A DNA stretch of 64,000 nucleotides from positions 310,001 through 374,000 of the forward strand of contig NZ_CALPCE010000001.1 of the NCBI RefSeq assembly GCF_943192945.1, given 5' to 3'. Source of the stretch: Anaerocaecibacter muris. GTDB lineage: Bacteria; Bacillota; Clostridia; Christensenellales; Pumilibacteraceae. Position 1 is the stretch's first letter; each line of letters starts with the position of its first letter. Shown in pieces: positions 18,001 through 26,499 of the stretch. The position numbers were made by a program, and so were the translations under genes. A model generated the notes under the pieces. The model was not told the origin of the DNA, did not search any database, and saw only the letters and a list, made by a program, of their open reading frames with translations.

Positions 18001-20718
18001 ATGTCGAATTTCAGAATTGAATTTTTAAACTCCCCGTGGTGGTTATTACTGTTGATTCCGGCGTTCTTTTTGACGCTATTCCCGTATTTTCGTATACAAA
18101 AAAAGTATCGTCGGAACAGAAACAGAATAATATCTATGGTGTTGCACCTTGTTATAATGGTGTTCTGTATCACCGTACTTTCGGGAATGTATTTTACTTA
18201 CGACACGCCCAATACTAACAATGAAGTGTTGATTTTGGTTGATATGTCGTACAGTAATAGCGATAATAGCGACATGAAAGACGATTTTGTTAAATCTGTT
18301 ATTGACGAAAGCGCTTCTCAATATCGCGTGGGTGTAGTTACGTTCGGGTATAATCAGGTTTATGCCGCTCCGTTCAGTACGGACACCGAAGAAGTATATA
18401 AACAGTATATTAACGCTGAATTGCCCGATATGAGCGCGACGGACGTATCGTCCGCGCTTAACTATGCGAGAAGTTTATTTACTTCGCGCGCGCAGAGCAA
18501 AATAGTTTTGTTATCGGACGGCGCAGAAACCGACGGCGATGCTCAAATGGCTGTTCGCTCGCTTGCCGCGCACAATATACAAGTGAATACCGTATTTTTT
18601 CCCAACGACTATTCCGATAACGAAATGCAGTTGATAGATATTGTTTTACCTGAAAATAATGTCAAAGTGGATGAAGAATTTAAAGTCAATGTGACTGTTC
18701 AATGTCGTAATTCTGGAGTTTCTTCGGCTATTCTTAAACTGTTTGTCGGCAACGAAATAGACGGGGAAAAAGAAGTTATTTCCCAAACCGTAACGGTTAA
18801 AGGCGGAACCCAGAACTTCGAAGTTGGATGTACCTTGACTTCTCCGGGATTGCATCGTATTAAGTTTACGCTGTCGAGTGAAAACGACGACGAACTTCAA
18901 GAAAATAACGAATACTATTCTTATGTTTATATAGAATCTTTTAACAGCGTATTGATAATTGAACGTGATAGCGGCGAGTCCGATAAACTCAAAGATATTT
19001 TGTCGAAAGATTATACCGTTGATGTTGTCGATGTCAGCGATAAAGGCGCTATGCCGAGTTCTTTGGATGCGTTGCGCAAATATGACGAAATAATTATGTT
19101 CAATGTTGCTAACCGCGATATGCCGAGCGGGTTCGACGCGATTTTGTATGACTATGCTAATAAAGTAGGCGGCGGCGTTTTGACCGTCGGCGGTAATTAT
19201 GTCAATGAGTACGGCAAGACGGTAGCAAATATGTACGATCGTCAAGATATGGCGGGAACGCTGTATCAAGAAATGTTGCCTGTTCAAGCGGTAGATTATA
19301 CTCCGCCTTTGGGCGTTATGCTTATTATCGATCGTTCAGGCAGTATGAATAATAAATTGCAACAGGCAAAAGAAGGAGCGATAGCCGCATTGTATGCATT
19401 AAGCGAGCGTGATTATTGCGGTGTTATGACTTTGGATACCGAATTCAATATCGAACAGAATATTATTCCCGCGACGCAACAGGCACGATTGATAAGAACT
19501 ATCAACGATATTCAAATCGGCGGCGGAACAATGTATTCGGGCGCAATAAGGCGTGCGGGCGAAGCGTTAAAGTCTTGTAATGTACAACGTCGGCATATAA
19601 TATTGATTTCGGACGGTCAACCCGGCGAAAATTATGAAGATTACGCGTCGGCGATAAGAGCTAATTTTAAGTCTGATATTACTTTTTCTATGGTCGCTAT
19701 CGGAATTTCCGACGGTTCCAAAGAAAATAAAGAGATGGAAGATGCTGCAAAAGAGGGCGGTGGTAGATATTACAGAATAGAAGACGAATCTCTATCGGAC
19801 AAAATGAGCCAAGAGCTTAAACTTGAAAAAATAAAAGATATGAATCAAGAGGAATTTCGTCCGAAAATAAATGACTATACGACTGTCGTAAACGGCATTA
19901 AAGCAGAGGAAATACCGATATTGGGCGGTTTTTACGGCGTAAAAGAAAAAGAAGGCGTTGTTACTCCGCTCATGAGTGCATACGCTCCTGTCTATTCGCA
20001 ATGGAATTTCGGACAAGGACGTGTCGGGAGTTTTATGTGTGATTTGAATGGCGTCGATTGGTCTAAAACCTTTATGCAGGACGCTATCGGACAAAAAATA
20101 TTGTGTAATATCGTTTATGCGTTGTTGCCGTCGCGTAACATAAGACCGAACGAAATAACAGCCGAATTTAAAGAAAAAAATTACACGACAAACGTTAGCA
20201 TTTATACTGATTTGAAAGATGGCGATCGTGTTGAATTAACGGTTACTTCCGTGCCTGTTGACGGTAGTGAACCCGAAGTTGTACAAAAGTTAACGCCTTC
20301 CGATGAAGAAGGATTTTCGCGTATGACGTTTGCTATAACGAAAGCCGGTATTTATAATGTGACTATAAGTAAACTCGATGCCGACGGCAAACTATTGGCG
20401 CAATTAAGTACATTTAAAGCGTTTTCGTATTCGGACGAATATAATATGTTTCTCGACATGGAAGAATGTGAAAACAGATTAATCGCCATGGCTCAAGCCG
20501 GACACGGGCAGGTAATAAATATCAGCGAACCGTGGAGTGTGTTTGAGGGTATGGAAAAATCAATCCACAATAAAGTCGATCCACGAATTGCGTTGTTGAT
20601 TATTTCTATTATTTTGTTCTTGCTCGATATAGCTGTACGTAAGTTCAAGTTTAAATGGTTGCACGAAATTATCAGAGAGAGAAAAGAATTGAAAAAAACG
20701 ACTATTGATCAGCAATGA
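18001..20718 (+). CDS. Large membrane protein with two VWA domains and a glutamine-amidotransferase-like region
   Basis: A 905-aa membrane protein. Two helices lie at about 13-30 and 46-66. A first VWA domain has a variant metal motif DMSYS (81-85) and the segment SDGAETDGD. A middle region around 310-430 resembles the class I glutamine amidotransferase-like fold found in such proteins (VGGGVLTVGGNY). A second, canonical VWA domain has DRSGS at 444-448, then IGGGTMYSGAIRRAGEAL and ISDGQPGENYEDY. The C-terminal helix is at about 861-880, followed by a basic tail. A TTG at 17953 would extend the frame into the previous gene; I prefer the ATG at 18001, which has GCGGGG 6 nt upstream and lies 10 nt after the upstream stop. 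Two VWA domains in one polypeptide suggest it is the scaffold of the complex, which is an inference. Confidence 0.87.
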   Translation: MSNFRIEFLNSPWWLLLLIPAFFLTLFPYFRIQKKYRRNRNRIISMVLHLVIMVFCITVLSGMYFTYDTPNTNNEVLILVDMSYSNSDNSDMKDDFVKSVIDESASQYRVGVVTFGYNQVYAAPFSTDTEEVYKQYINAELPDMSATDVSSALNYARSLFTSRAQSKIVLLSDGAETDGDAQMAVRSLAAHNIQVNTVFFPNDYSDNEMQLIDIVLPENNVKVDEEFKVNVTVQCRNSGVSSAILKLFVGNEIDGEKEVISQTVTVKGGTQNFEVGCTLTSPGLHRIKFTLSSENDDELQENNEYYSYVYIESFNSVLIIERDSGESDKLKDILSKDYTVDVVDVSDKGAMPSSLDALRKYDEIIMFNVANRDMPSGFDAILYDYANKVGGGVLTVGGNYVNEYGKTVANMYDRQDMAGTLYQEMLPVQAVDYTPPLGVMLIIDRSGSMNNKLQQAKEGAIAALYALSERDYCGVMTLDTEFNIEQNIIPATQQARLIRTINDIQIGGGTMYSGAIRRAGEALKSCNVQRRHIILISDGQPGENYEDYASAIRANFKSDITFSMVAIGISDGSKENKEMEDAAKEGGGRYYRIEDESLSDKMSQELKLEKIKDMNQEEFRPKINDYTTVVNGIKAEEIPILGGFYGVKEKEGVVTPLMSAYAPVYSQWNFGQGRVGSFMCDLNGVDWSKTFMQDAIGQKILCNIVYALLPSRNIRPNEITAEFKEKNYTTNVSIYTDLKDGDRVELTVTSVPVDGSEPEVVQKLTPSDEEGFSRMTFAITKAGIYNVTISKLDADGKLLAQLSTFKAFSYSDEYNMFLDMEECENRLIAMAQAGHGQVINISEPWSVFEGMEKSIHNKVDPRIALLIISIILFLLDIAVRKFKFKWLHEIIRERKELKKTTIDQQ

Positions 20719-20747
20719 TTGGTCAAAATCTTCGTTACGGAGGAGTC

Positions 20748-23534
20748 ATGAAAAAATTAAGACTTTTTATAGTTTTATATATAATAATATCGTGTTTGGG
20801 ATTTGTTGTGGCTTGCAGTTCTCCGCAACTGGCAAGCCCTTCCGATTTGCATGTTGTTGATGGCGAAACTTTAATGTGGAACACCGTTTCCAATGCGCGC
20901 GGTTATACGGTGAGTATAAACGGAGTTGAAACGGATACGCGTCGTACATCTATTTCTTTGGTCGATCTCGAACCGGGTAACTATGTTATTAAAGTTAAAG
21001 CGCGCGGGGACGGAGATAATTACGAAGATTCGGCTTGGGTTCAAATACAGTATAATAGAGAAAAAAATTTAGGGCTTAAATATTCGCTTATAAATAATAA
21101 TCGAGAATATGAAATTACAAGTATCGGTTCTGCATCCGGTGATATTGTTTTAGAAGACGAGCATAACGGAAAGCCTATTACTCATATAGGCGAGGGAGCA
21201 TTTGCGAATGCCGGTGCAATCACAAGTATAGTTTTTGGAAACAACATCAAATCTGTCGGAAGTCGAGCTTTTTATAATTGTTCTTTTTTAAGCAGTATAT
21301 CATTTTCCGAAGCGTTAGTAGAAATCGGCAGTCAAGCATTTCAAAGTTGTCGGAGTTTATCGGAACTTGTAATTCCGAATAACGTAACAATTATTGATAG
21401 CGAGGCTTTTTCTTATTGTCGTGGCTTATCGAAAATCACTCTCGGTAGCAATTTAAAAGTTATAGGAACTAAAGCATTTTTTTCTTGCGAATTATTGGAA
21501 TCCGTATCTATACCCGATACCGTTTATTATTTAGGAGAAAAAGCCTTTGCCGAATGCGGTAGCATTGCGGAAGCAGAAATTAACGGAAATCAGTTGACGA
21601 TAGGTAAAAACGCTTTTGAACGGTGTAATAATCTTGCGTCGGTAACTTTGGGCGAAGGTGTGCGCGCTATTGATTCTTCCGCGTTCTATTTGTGCGTTGG
21701 CTTAAAAGACGTTATAATACCGAATAATGTTGAAGAAATTAGCGAAAATGCATTTTATAATTGTAATTCTTTGAATAATGTTGTGATCGGTAATGGCGTG
21801 CAGCGTATTGGCGGAAATGCTTTTTACGGTACTAAAACTTGGAGTAGTCAAGAATCTACTGTAATTGTAGATCGATGGTTAGTTGATATTAAAGATAAAA
21901 GCATTAGTAGCATAAATATCGAGAACGAAAATATTTACGGATTGGCAGAATACGCGTTTTTTAAATGTAACAATATAACAGGCATAATATTGCCGAAAAC
22001 GCTTGTCACAATAGGTGAGTTTGCATTTTACGGTTGTAAAAGTTTAAGCGCAGTTATTATTGACGATAATGTCACCACAATAGGCGCAGGTGCGTTCTGT
22101 TATTGTGAAAACATGCGATCGGTTAATATCGGCGATAATGTTGTTTATATCGGAGCAAATGCTTTTGCGGGCTGTAAAAATTTATCTGCCACAAACATCA
22201 GTTTGCCTGATACTGTAAATTATATCGGACCTTTTGCCTTTAAAGATACCGCTTTATGGAACGAGTCCGAAAACGTTGTATATATAGGTAAATGGGTTGT
22301 CGGATGTAAAGATACCGCGACGGGTGTTATTACTTTAAAGAACGATGTATCGGCGATTAGCGATTATGCGTTTAACAAATGCAATAAAATTTCAAGCATT
22401 TATATTCCCACAACAGTAACATTTATAGGTAATTTTGCTTTTAGCGAATGTTCTTCGCTAACATCGATAGCAATTCCGAATAGCGTTAAAGAATTAAGCA
22501 CAGGCTTGTTCTATAATTGTAAGAATCTGAAAAGTGTTGAACTTCCCGACGGTATAAGTTCTATTCCCCAGTATGCGTTTGCTTTTTGTAACAGTTTAAT
22601 TTCTGTTACAATTCCGAATAGCGTTACGGAAATAGGAGAATTTGCATTTTTGGCATGTAACTCTATGGAAAGTGTCAAATTCGGCGACGGTATCACAAAT
22701 ATAGGCAAACGCGCATTTAGCGGTTGTGAAAATTTGCTTGAAGTTGTGTTGCCGAACAGCGTGCGAACAATAGGCGAACGCGCTTTTTATAGGTGTTATA
22801 GGTTGAATAAAATTGACTTCGGCAATGGGCTTGTATCTATAGGCGAACGCGCTTTTTATCAGTGCGAGTCGCTTTGTACACTTGATATGCCGGACAGTCT
22901 TGTGACGATAGGTCCGTATGCGTTTTATAAATGCACTAATATCGGTAGCGTAAAAATAGGCGGTAGGGTCACGGAAATAGGAAATTACGCATTTTATAAG
23001 TGTACTAATTTAGTTGTTGTTGTTATTCCCGAATCCGTTACAAGTATAGGCGCTTATGCTTTTCGCGGTTGCGTCAGTTTACGTAGCGTGACTTTGGGTA
23101 GCAGTATCACTAATATCGGCAGTCATGCATTTTACGGTTGCGGGGATATGACAATTTACAGTTCCGCTACTCAAGAATATGCGAATTGGAGTTCCAAATG
23201 GAATTCATCGTTTAAACCTGTCGTTTGGGGCTGTGAGATTGTAGAGGGAAATTATGTTTATTCCATTACTGTAACTCAAAATACCATATCCAACAGCGAC
23301 GCAAGCGGCGGGGTTGTTAAGCCTGTGCGAAAAGGGTACGAATTTGAAGGCTGGGCGACAGAAGTCGGAGGTGAAGTTGTTTACAATCCGTATGACATTA
23401 CGACAGGAATAGAACAGGGCACAACGTTATATGCCGTTTGGCGTGAGAAAACAGAAGAGGAACTGAAATTAGAAAACCCCGATCCTCCTCCGCCGAATTC
23501 TGTCGGTCCTGATTTGTTTGGTTGGGATAAATAA
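20748..23534 (+). CDS. BspA-type LRR lipoprotein encoded inside the MoxR operon
   Basis: A 928-aa surface lipoprotein. Its signal begins MKKLRLFIVLYIII and ends at VVAC with the lipid-bearing cysteine at 23. A fibronectin-III-like module occupies about 27-100, LRR_5 repeats run from about 110 to 820 (VTEIGNYAFYKCTNL and variants), and one InlB/Flg_new-like repeat lies near 850-905. The C-terminus is proline-rich and ends in PDLFGWDK. An earlier ATG at 20715 overlaps the upstream gene and lacks a ribosome site; the ATG at 20748 has GGAGG at the right distance. The gap to the VWA gene is only 29 nt with no terminator, so it is very likely cotranscribed with moxR. Module types match the 3689-aa protein, but the order differs. 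Confidence 0.9.
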   Translation: MKKLRLFIVLYIIISCLGFVVACSSPQLASPSDLHVVDGETLMWNTVSNARGYTVSINGVETDTRRTSISLVDLEPGNYVIKVKARGDGDNYEDSAWVQIQYNREKNLGLKYSLINNNREYEITSIGSASGDIVLEDEHNGKPITHIGEGAFANAGAITSIVFGNNIKSVGSRAFYNCSFLSSISFSEALVEIGSQAFQSCRSLSELVIPNNVTIIDSEAFSYCRGLSKITLGSNLKVIGTKAFFSCELLESVSIPDTVYYLGEKAFAECGSIAEAEINGNQLTIGKNAFERCNNLASVTLGEGVRAIDSSAFYLCVGLKDVIIPNNVEEISENAFYNCNSLNNVVIGNGVQRIGGNAFYGTKTWSSQESTVIVDRWLVDIKDKSISSINIENENIYGLAEYAFFKCNNITGIILPKTLVTIGEFAFYGCKSLSAVIIDDNVTTIGAGAFCYCENMRSVNIGDNVVYIGANAFAGCKNLSATNISLPDTVNYIGPFAFKDTALWNESENVVYIGKWVVGCKDTATGVITLKNDVSAISDYAFNKCNKISSIYIPTTVTFIGNFAFSECSSLTSIAIPNSVKELSTGLFYNCKNLKSVELPDGISSIPQYAFAFCNSLISVTIPNSVTEIGEFAFLACNSMESVKFGDGITNIGKRAFSGCENLLEVVLPNSVRTIGERAFYRCYRLNKIDFGNGLVSIGERAFYQCESLCTLDMPDSLVTIGPYAFYKCTNIGSVKIGGRVTEIGNYAFYKCTNLVVVVIPESVTSIGAYAFRGCVSLRSVTLGSSITNIGSHAFYGCGDMTIYSSATQEYANWSSKWNSSFKPVVWGCEIVEGNYVYSITVTQNTISNSDASGGVVKPVRKGYEFEGWATEVGGEVVYNPYDITTGIEQGTTLYAVWREKTEEELKLENPDPPPPNSVGPDLFGWDK

Positions 23535-23555
23535 CGGATTATTGTGTCGCTTTGC

Positions 23556-23585
23556 TTGCGTAAAATTCATTAACTATGTTATACT
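23556..23585 (+). promoter_or_regulatory. Promoter of the flavodiiron gene
   Basis: TTGCGT at 23556-23561 and TATACT at 23580-23585 are separated by 18 nt. The -10 is of the extended type (TGTTATACT), which can compensate for the weak -35. Confidence 0.6.
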
Positions 23586-23611
23586 ACAACTAAATAATTG
23601 CGGAGGTTTGT

Positions 23612-24760
23612 ATGCAAATTACAAATGAGATTAAATATGTCGGAGTGAACGACAGAACTATCGATTTATTTGAGGGGCAGTATGTAGTGCCTAACGGTGT
23701 GTCTTATAATTCTTATGTTATTATGGACGATAAGATTGCCGTTTTCGATACCGTGGATAAGCGCAAGACCGAAGATTGGTTGAGCAATGTAGAAAATGTT
23801 TTAGGCGGAAAAAAGCCCGACTACCTCGTAATTTCGCACATGGAACCCGATCACTCGGCAAGTATCGATGCGTTTCTAAAAAAGTATCCGTCGGCAACAG
23901 TTGTCGGCAATGAAAAGACGTTCAATATTGCCGAACGCTTTTTCGGCGATATTTTCAAAAACAAGCTTGTTGTTAACGAGGGCGAGGAATTATCGCTCGG
24001 CAAACATAATCTTAAATTTGTTTTTGCGCCGATGGTACATTGGCCGGAGGTCATGTTCACTTACGAAACGACCGAAAAAGTTTTGTTTTCCGCCGACGCT
24101 TTCGGTAAATTCGGCGCGCTGGACGTTGACGAAGAATGGGCGTGCGAAGCAAGACGGTATTATTTTAATATCGTCGGAAAATACGGCGCTACCGTGCAAA
24201 GCGTTCTTAAAAAAGCCGCCGCGCTCGATATTAAAATTATTTGCCCGTTGCACGGTCCCGTGCTTAATGAAAATCTCGAATACTATATCGGCAAGTATAA
24301 TATTTGGAGTTCCTACCAGCCCGAAGATAAAGGCGTGTTGATTGCTTACGCTTCGATTTACGGAAACACCGCAAAAGCGGCGGAGCAACTTGCCGAACTT
24401 TTGCGCGAAAAAGGCGAGAAGGTGGCTGTTGCAGACCTTGCGCGTTGCGACATGGCGGAAGCGATAGAGGACGCGTTCCGTTACGACAGGCTTGTGACCG
24501 CGAGCGTGACTTACGACGGCGGTCTGTTTCCTGCAATGGAGTCTTTTTTATCGCATCTTAAAGCTAAAAATTATCAAAACCGCACAGTCGCTTTTATCGA
24601 AAACGGGAGCTGGGCGCCTATGTCGGGTAAGCTCATGCGCGGATTTTTCGACGGCATGAAAAATATTACCGTTATAGACAAATTAGTTACGGTCAAATCC
24701 GCAGTTAAAGACGATACAAAAGAGGAACTTAAACAGCTCGCCGCAGAGCTTGTCAAATAA
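23612..24760 (+). CDS. fprA: Flavodiiron protein (FprA type), O2/NO reductase
   Basis: A 382-aa class A flavodiiron protein, which reduces oxygen and/or nitric oxide in the cytoplasm of anaerobes using electrons from rubredoxin or related carriers. The N-terminal metallo-beta-lactamase domain carries the di-iron motif HMEPDHSA (H76, E78, D80, H81), a further ligand in the MVHWPE segment, and the SADAFGKFG block with another acidic ligand. The C-terminal flavodoxin domain begins near residue 245 with LIAYASIYGNTAKAAEQL, the FMN phosphate-binding loop. Length is normal and no rubredoxin domain is fused. GGAGG lies just before the ATG. It is probably a single-gene unit that protects against oxygen or NO. 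Confidence 0.95.
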   Translation: MQITNEIKYVGVNDRTIDLFEGQYVVPNGVSYNSYVIMDDKIAVFDTVDKRKTEDWLSNVENVLGGKKPDYLVISHMEPDHSASIDAFLKKYPSATVVGNEKTFNIAERFFGDIFKNKLVVNEGEELSLGKHNLKFVFAPMVHWPEVMFTYETTEKVLFSADAFGKFGALDVDEEWACEARRYYFNIVGKYGATVQSVLKKAAALDIKIICPLHGPVLNENLEYYIGKYNIWSSYQPEDKGVLIAYASIYGNTAKAAEQLAELLREKGEKVAVADLARCDMAEAIEDAFRYDRLVTASVTYDGGLFPAMESFLSHLKAKNYQNRTVAFIENGSWAPMSGKLMRGFFDGMKNITVIDKLVTVKSAVKDDTKEELKQLAAELVK

Positions 24761-24800
24761 CTTTATTTAATATCAATCTTGATAGGGAATTAAACAAAAT

Positions 24801-24845
24801 AAACCCGTTCGTTAATTTAAGTTTTACGGACGGGTTTTTATTTTA
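24801..24845. terminator. Bidirectional terminator between fprA and tRNA-Lys
   Basis: Bases 24801-24812 (AAACCCGTTCGT) pair with 24826-24837 with a single mismatch-like G-T, followed by a T-tract on the plus strand. The minus strand also ends in a T-rich run, so the hairpin can serve the convergent tRNA-Lys gene too. Confidence 0.8.
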
Positions 24846-24872
24846 CTTAATAGCATTTATTCGCAAATTAAA

Positions 24873-24895
24873 TCGACTTGCGTTTAACAAGTCGA
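24873..24895 (-). terminator. Hairpin just downstream of tRNA-Lys
   Basis: Bases 24873-24880 (TCGACTTG) and 24888-24895 form a perfect 8-bp stem. On the minus strand the following bases are TTTAATTTG, a weak T-tract, so it may be the first terminator of the tRNA-Lys transcript. Confidence 0.45.
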
Positions 24896-24901
24896 ATATT
24901 T

Positions 24902-24977
24902 TGGTACACCCTCGGAGACTCGAACTCCGGACCCACTGATTAAGAGTCAGTTGCTCTACCAACTGAGCTAAGGATGC
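24902..24977 (-). tRNA. tRNA-Lys (anticodon CUU)
   Basis: The minus strand folds as a full cloverleaf: acceptor GCATCCT with AGGGTGT, D-arm GCTC...GAGC, anticodon stem ACTGA/TCAGT with loop CTCTTAA, and T-arm CGGAG/CTCCG with TTCGAGT. A discriminator A and an encoded CCA follow. The anticodon is CTT. Confidence 0.96.
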
Positions 24978-24989
24978 TCAAACATCAAT

Positions 24990-25018
24990 ATATTAGCACA
25001 TACACGTTCCGTTGTCAA
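24990..25018 (-). promoter_or_regulatory. Promoter of tRNA-Lys
   Basis: On the minus strand a perfect TTGACA (25013-25018) and TAATAT (24990-24995) are separated by 17 nt, placing the start about 10 nt before the tRNA. Confidence 0.75.
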
Positions 25019-25108
25019 GGATTTTGCGAGCGTTATGCAAAAATTACTGCACACAATTTGGCGGTGCGAAAAAAAATTAAAAATCATTGAAAAATGCCGT
25101 TTATTTTG

Positions 25109-25137
25109 TTGACAAAATCTTTAATATAGTGTATAGT
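25109..25137 (+). promoter_or_regulatory. Promoter of the four-tRNA cluster
   Basis: TTGACA at 25109-25114 and TATAGT at 25132-25137 have a 17-nt spacer. The tRNA cluster begins at 25162. Confidence 0.8.
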
Positions 25138-25161
25138 AATTAAGCTATTGAAGTAGGTTAT

Positions 25162-25238
25162 GGACCTTTAGCTCAGTTGGTTAGAGCAACCGGCTCATAA
25201 CCGGTTTGTCCGGGGTTCAAGTCCCTGAAGGTCCACCA
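25162..25238 (+). tRNA. tRNA with anticodon CAU (probably tRNA-Ile2, otherwise elongator Met)
   Basis: A complete cloverleaf with acceptor GGACCTT/AAGGTCC, loop CTCATAA and an encoded CCA. The GGACCTTTAGCTCAGTTGG start is like the CAU-bearing isoleucine tRNA of Gram-positive bacteria, whose C34 is modified to lysidine by TilS. Anticodon alone cannot separate this from elongator Met. Confidence 0.93.
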
Positions 25239-25244
25239 AATTGT

Positions 25245-25321
25245 GGCCCGGTAGTACAGATGGTTAGTACGCCAGCCTGTCACGCTGGAGGTCGAGGGTT
25301 CAAGTCCCTTCCGGGTCGCCA
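25245..25321 (+). tRNA. tRNA-Asp (anticodon GUC)
   Basis: Cloverleaf with acceptor GGCCCGG/CCGGGTC, anticodon loop CTGTCAC, discriminator G typical of tRNA-Asp, and encoded CCA. Six bases separate it from the previous tRNA. Confidence 0.96.
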
Positions 25322-25327
25322 TATCTT

Positions 25328-25403
25328 GCCTCGGTAGCTCAGTCGGTAGAGCAAGGGACTGAAAATCCCTGTGTCGGTGGTTCGATTCCGCCCCGAGGCA
25401 CCA
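25328..25403 (+). tRNA. tRNA-Phe (anticodon GAA)
   Basis: Cloverleaf with acceptor GCCTCGG/CCGAGGC, anticodon stem GGGAC...TCCCT around loop CTGAAAA, and encoded CCA. Six bases after tRNA-Asp. Confidence 0.96.
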
Positions 25404-25420
25404 CAACCTACTCTCTGCGC

Positions 25421-25496
25421 GCCGAAGTAGCTCAATCGGTAGAGCAACTGACTTGTAATCAGTAGGTTGCGGGTTCAAGTCCCATCTTCGGCTCCA
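25421..25496 (+). tRNA. tRNA-Thr (anticodon UGU)
   Basis: Cloverleaf with acceptor GCCGAAG/CTTCGGC, anticodon loop CTTGTAA and encoded CCA. Last gene of the cluster, followed directly by a terminator. Confidence 0.96.
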
Positions 25497-25498
25497 AA

Positions 25499-25527
25499 AC
25501 ATCGGATTGCTATTCGGTGTTTTTTTG
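25499..25527 (+). terminator. Terminator of the tRNA cluster
   Basis: An 8-bp stem (25499-25506 with 25513-25520, including G-T pairs) is followed by a run of eight T. Confidence 0.75.
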
Positions 25528-25591
25528 TTTTTAAAATTTGTATGTATGCGACAATAGTGGCGGGCTAAACCGCGTGGGCATTGCGTATCGG

Positions 25592-26379
25592 CTAAAATCC
25601 GTGGTTGTTCAGACCTTCGCACAGTTGCGAATAAAATTCGCAGATGCGGGCTTTTTTCTTTTTGGTTATTGCAAAACCGACTATTTGCGAATGGGATAAA
25701 GACGCGTCAACGCAGTTGCCTTTATACTCGCCGAATTTACGGAAACAAGCCCGTCGGTAGGGTGATTTTCCGTGCGTCTCGAAAAAATGAGAGGTATGCT
25801 CATTATAAAATCGTCGCGGCATTTTTCGAGTGTTGTAGAATAGCTTTGACAGTAAACGTCGGTTGGCGCATACAAGTTGCAATCTTGTTCCGACAGTTGT
25901 AGCTGTTTGCATACTTTTAATGCGTCGGGGTGTTTGTCGCCGAAAATTTTATAAATTAAGTTTACCCAAAATGCGGTTATCTTTATTAAAAATTTGGGCA
26001 ATCGCAATAGCTTTGTTGCAATAGGCGATCCTTTGTGCGGAGTGCAAAGCGTTGTAAGCGATGCTACATGCTCCGCAAAGTTTAGCTGATTTATCATATA
26101 TTTGCTGTCGAGTCCGCCTTTGGAATGGGCTATCAGATTGACTTTGTCGGTGTGTTCGAGTTCGAGTATTTTTAGTATGTGCGATTTAAGTTGTTCGGCG
26201 TTGTTTTCTATACTGCCAAACCCGTCCGTTTTTGCGGTGTAAACTTTATAGCCCTGACGTTTTAAAGTTTTTTCGATACGTCCGAACGCCTTGAAAAACA
26301 CAATGTCTTTCAAGATAATACCGTGTACCAACACGATCGGGTATCGGGTATGTTTTTGCGGCTGCGGCGTCTTTTTCAT
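25592..26379 (-). pseudogene. Lipase/esterase of the alpha/beta-hydrolase fold, frameshifted near its C-terminus
   Basis: The frame from 26379 encodes a typical bacterial lipase-like hydrolase. It shows the oxyanion segment IVLVHGIILKD, the nucleophile elbow AHSKGGLD, a TLCTPHKGSP strand, and near the end HPTDGLVSVNSA with the catalytic-acid region. This frame then runs into SIKATALTRLYPIRK and stops at 25681 (232 aa). The overlapping -1 frame instead continues FGEYKGN, then DASLSHSQIVGF with the expected catalytic histidine, and ARICEFYSQLCEGLNNHGF, ending at 25592. Two tandem copies of the 10-bp unit seen once at 25728-25737 would restore one frame reading NSAKFGEYKGN and a protein of about 265 aa. 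As sequenced, the 232-aa product lacks its histidine. This could be a true mutation, a phase-variable slip or an assembly error. Confidence 0.8.
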
Positions 26380-26388
26380 ATCTATTAC

Positions 26389-26417
26389 ATTTTATCACAA
26401 TCGGCAAATTAAATCAA
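26389..26417 (-). promoter_or_regulatory. Promoter of the lipase gene (leaderless type)
   Basis: On the minus strand TTGATT (26412-26417) and TAAAAT (26389-26394) have a 17-nt spacer. The expected start is near 26382, only about 3 nt before the ATG at 26379, and no ribosome site is present. Confidence 0.55.
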
Positions 26418-26463
26418 TAATTATATTAAAAAGTAACGGCATGGCGAACAATGTAGAAATCGG

Positions 26464-26493
26464 TTGACAAATATCGACTATTGACGATATAAT
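26464..26493 (+). promoter_or_regulatory. Promoter of the FNT-channel gene (leaderless type)
   Basis: TTGACA (26464-26469) and TATAAT (26488-26493) are both perfect with an 18-nt spacer. Only 6 nt separate the -10 box from the ATG at 26500, so transcription should begin at or next to the start codon. Confidence 0.8.
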
Positions 26494-26499
26494 AGATTT

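Noticed and set aside
20715-20747. Earlier start for the operon LRR lipoprotein
   Set aside because: It would place 11 extra residues before the lipoprotein signal and has no ribosome site; GGAGG serves the ATG at 20748.
25173-25622. A 149-residue minus-strand reading frame across the tRNA cluster
   Set aside because: It is the antisense of four tRNA genes. The peptides (GLEPSTS, DLNPG and similar) are the well-known artefact of translating tRNAs backwards.
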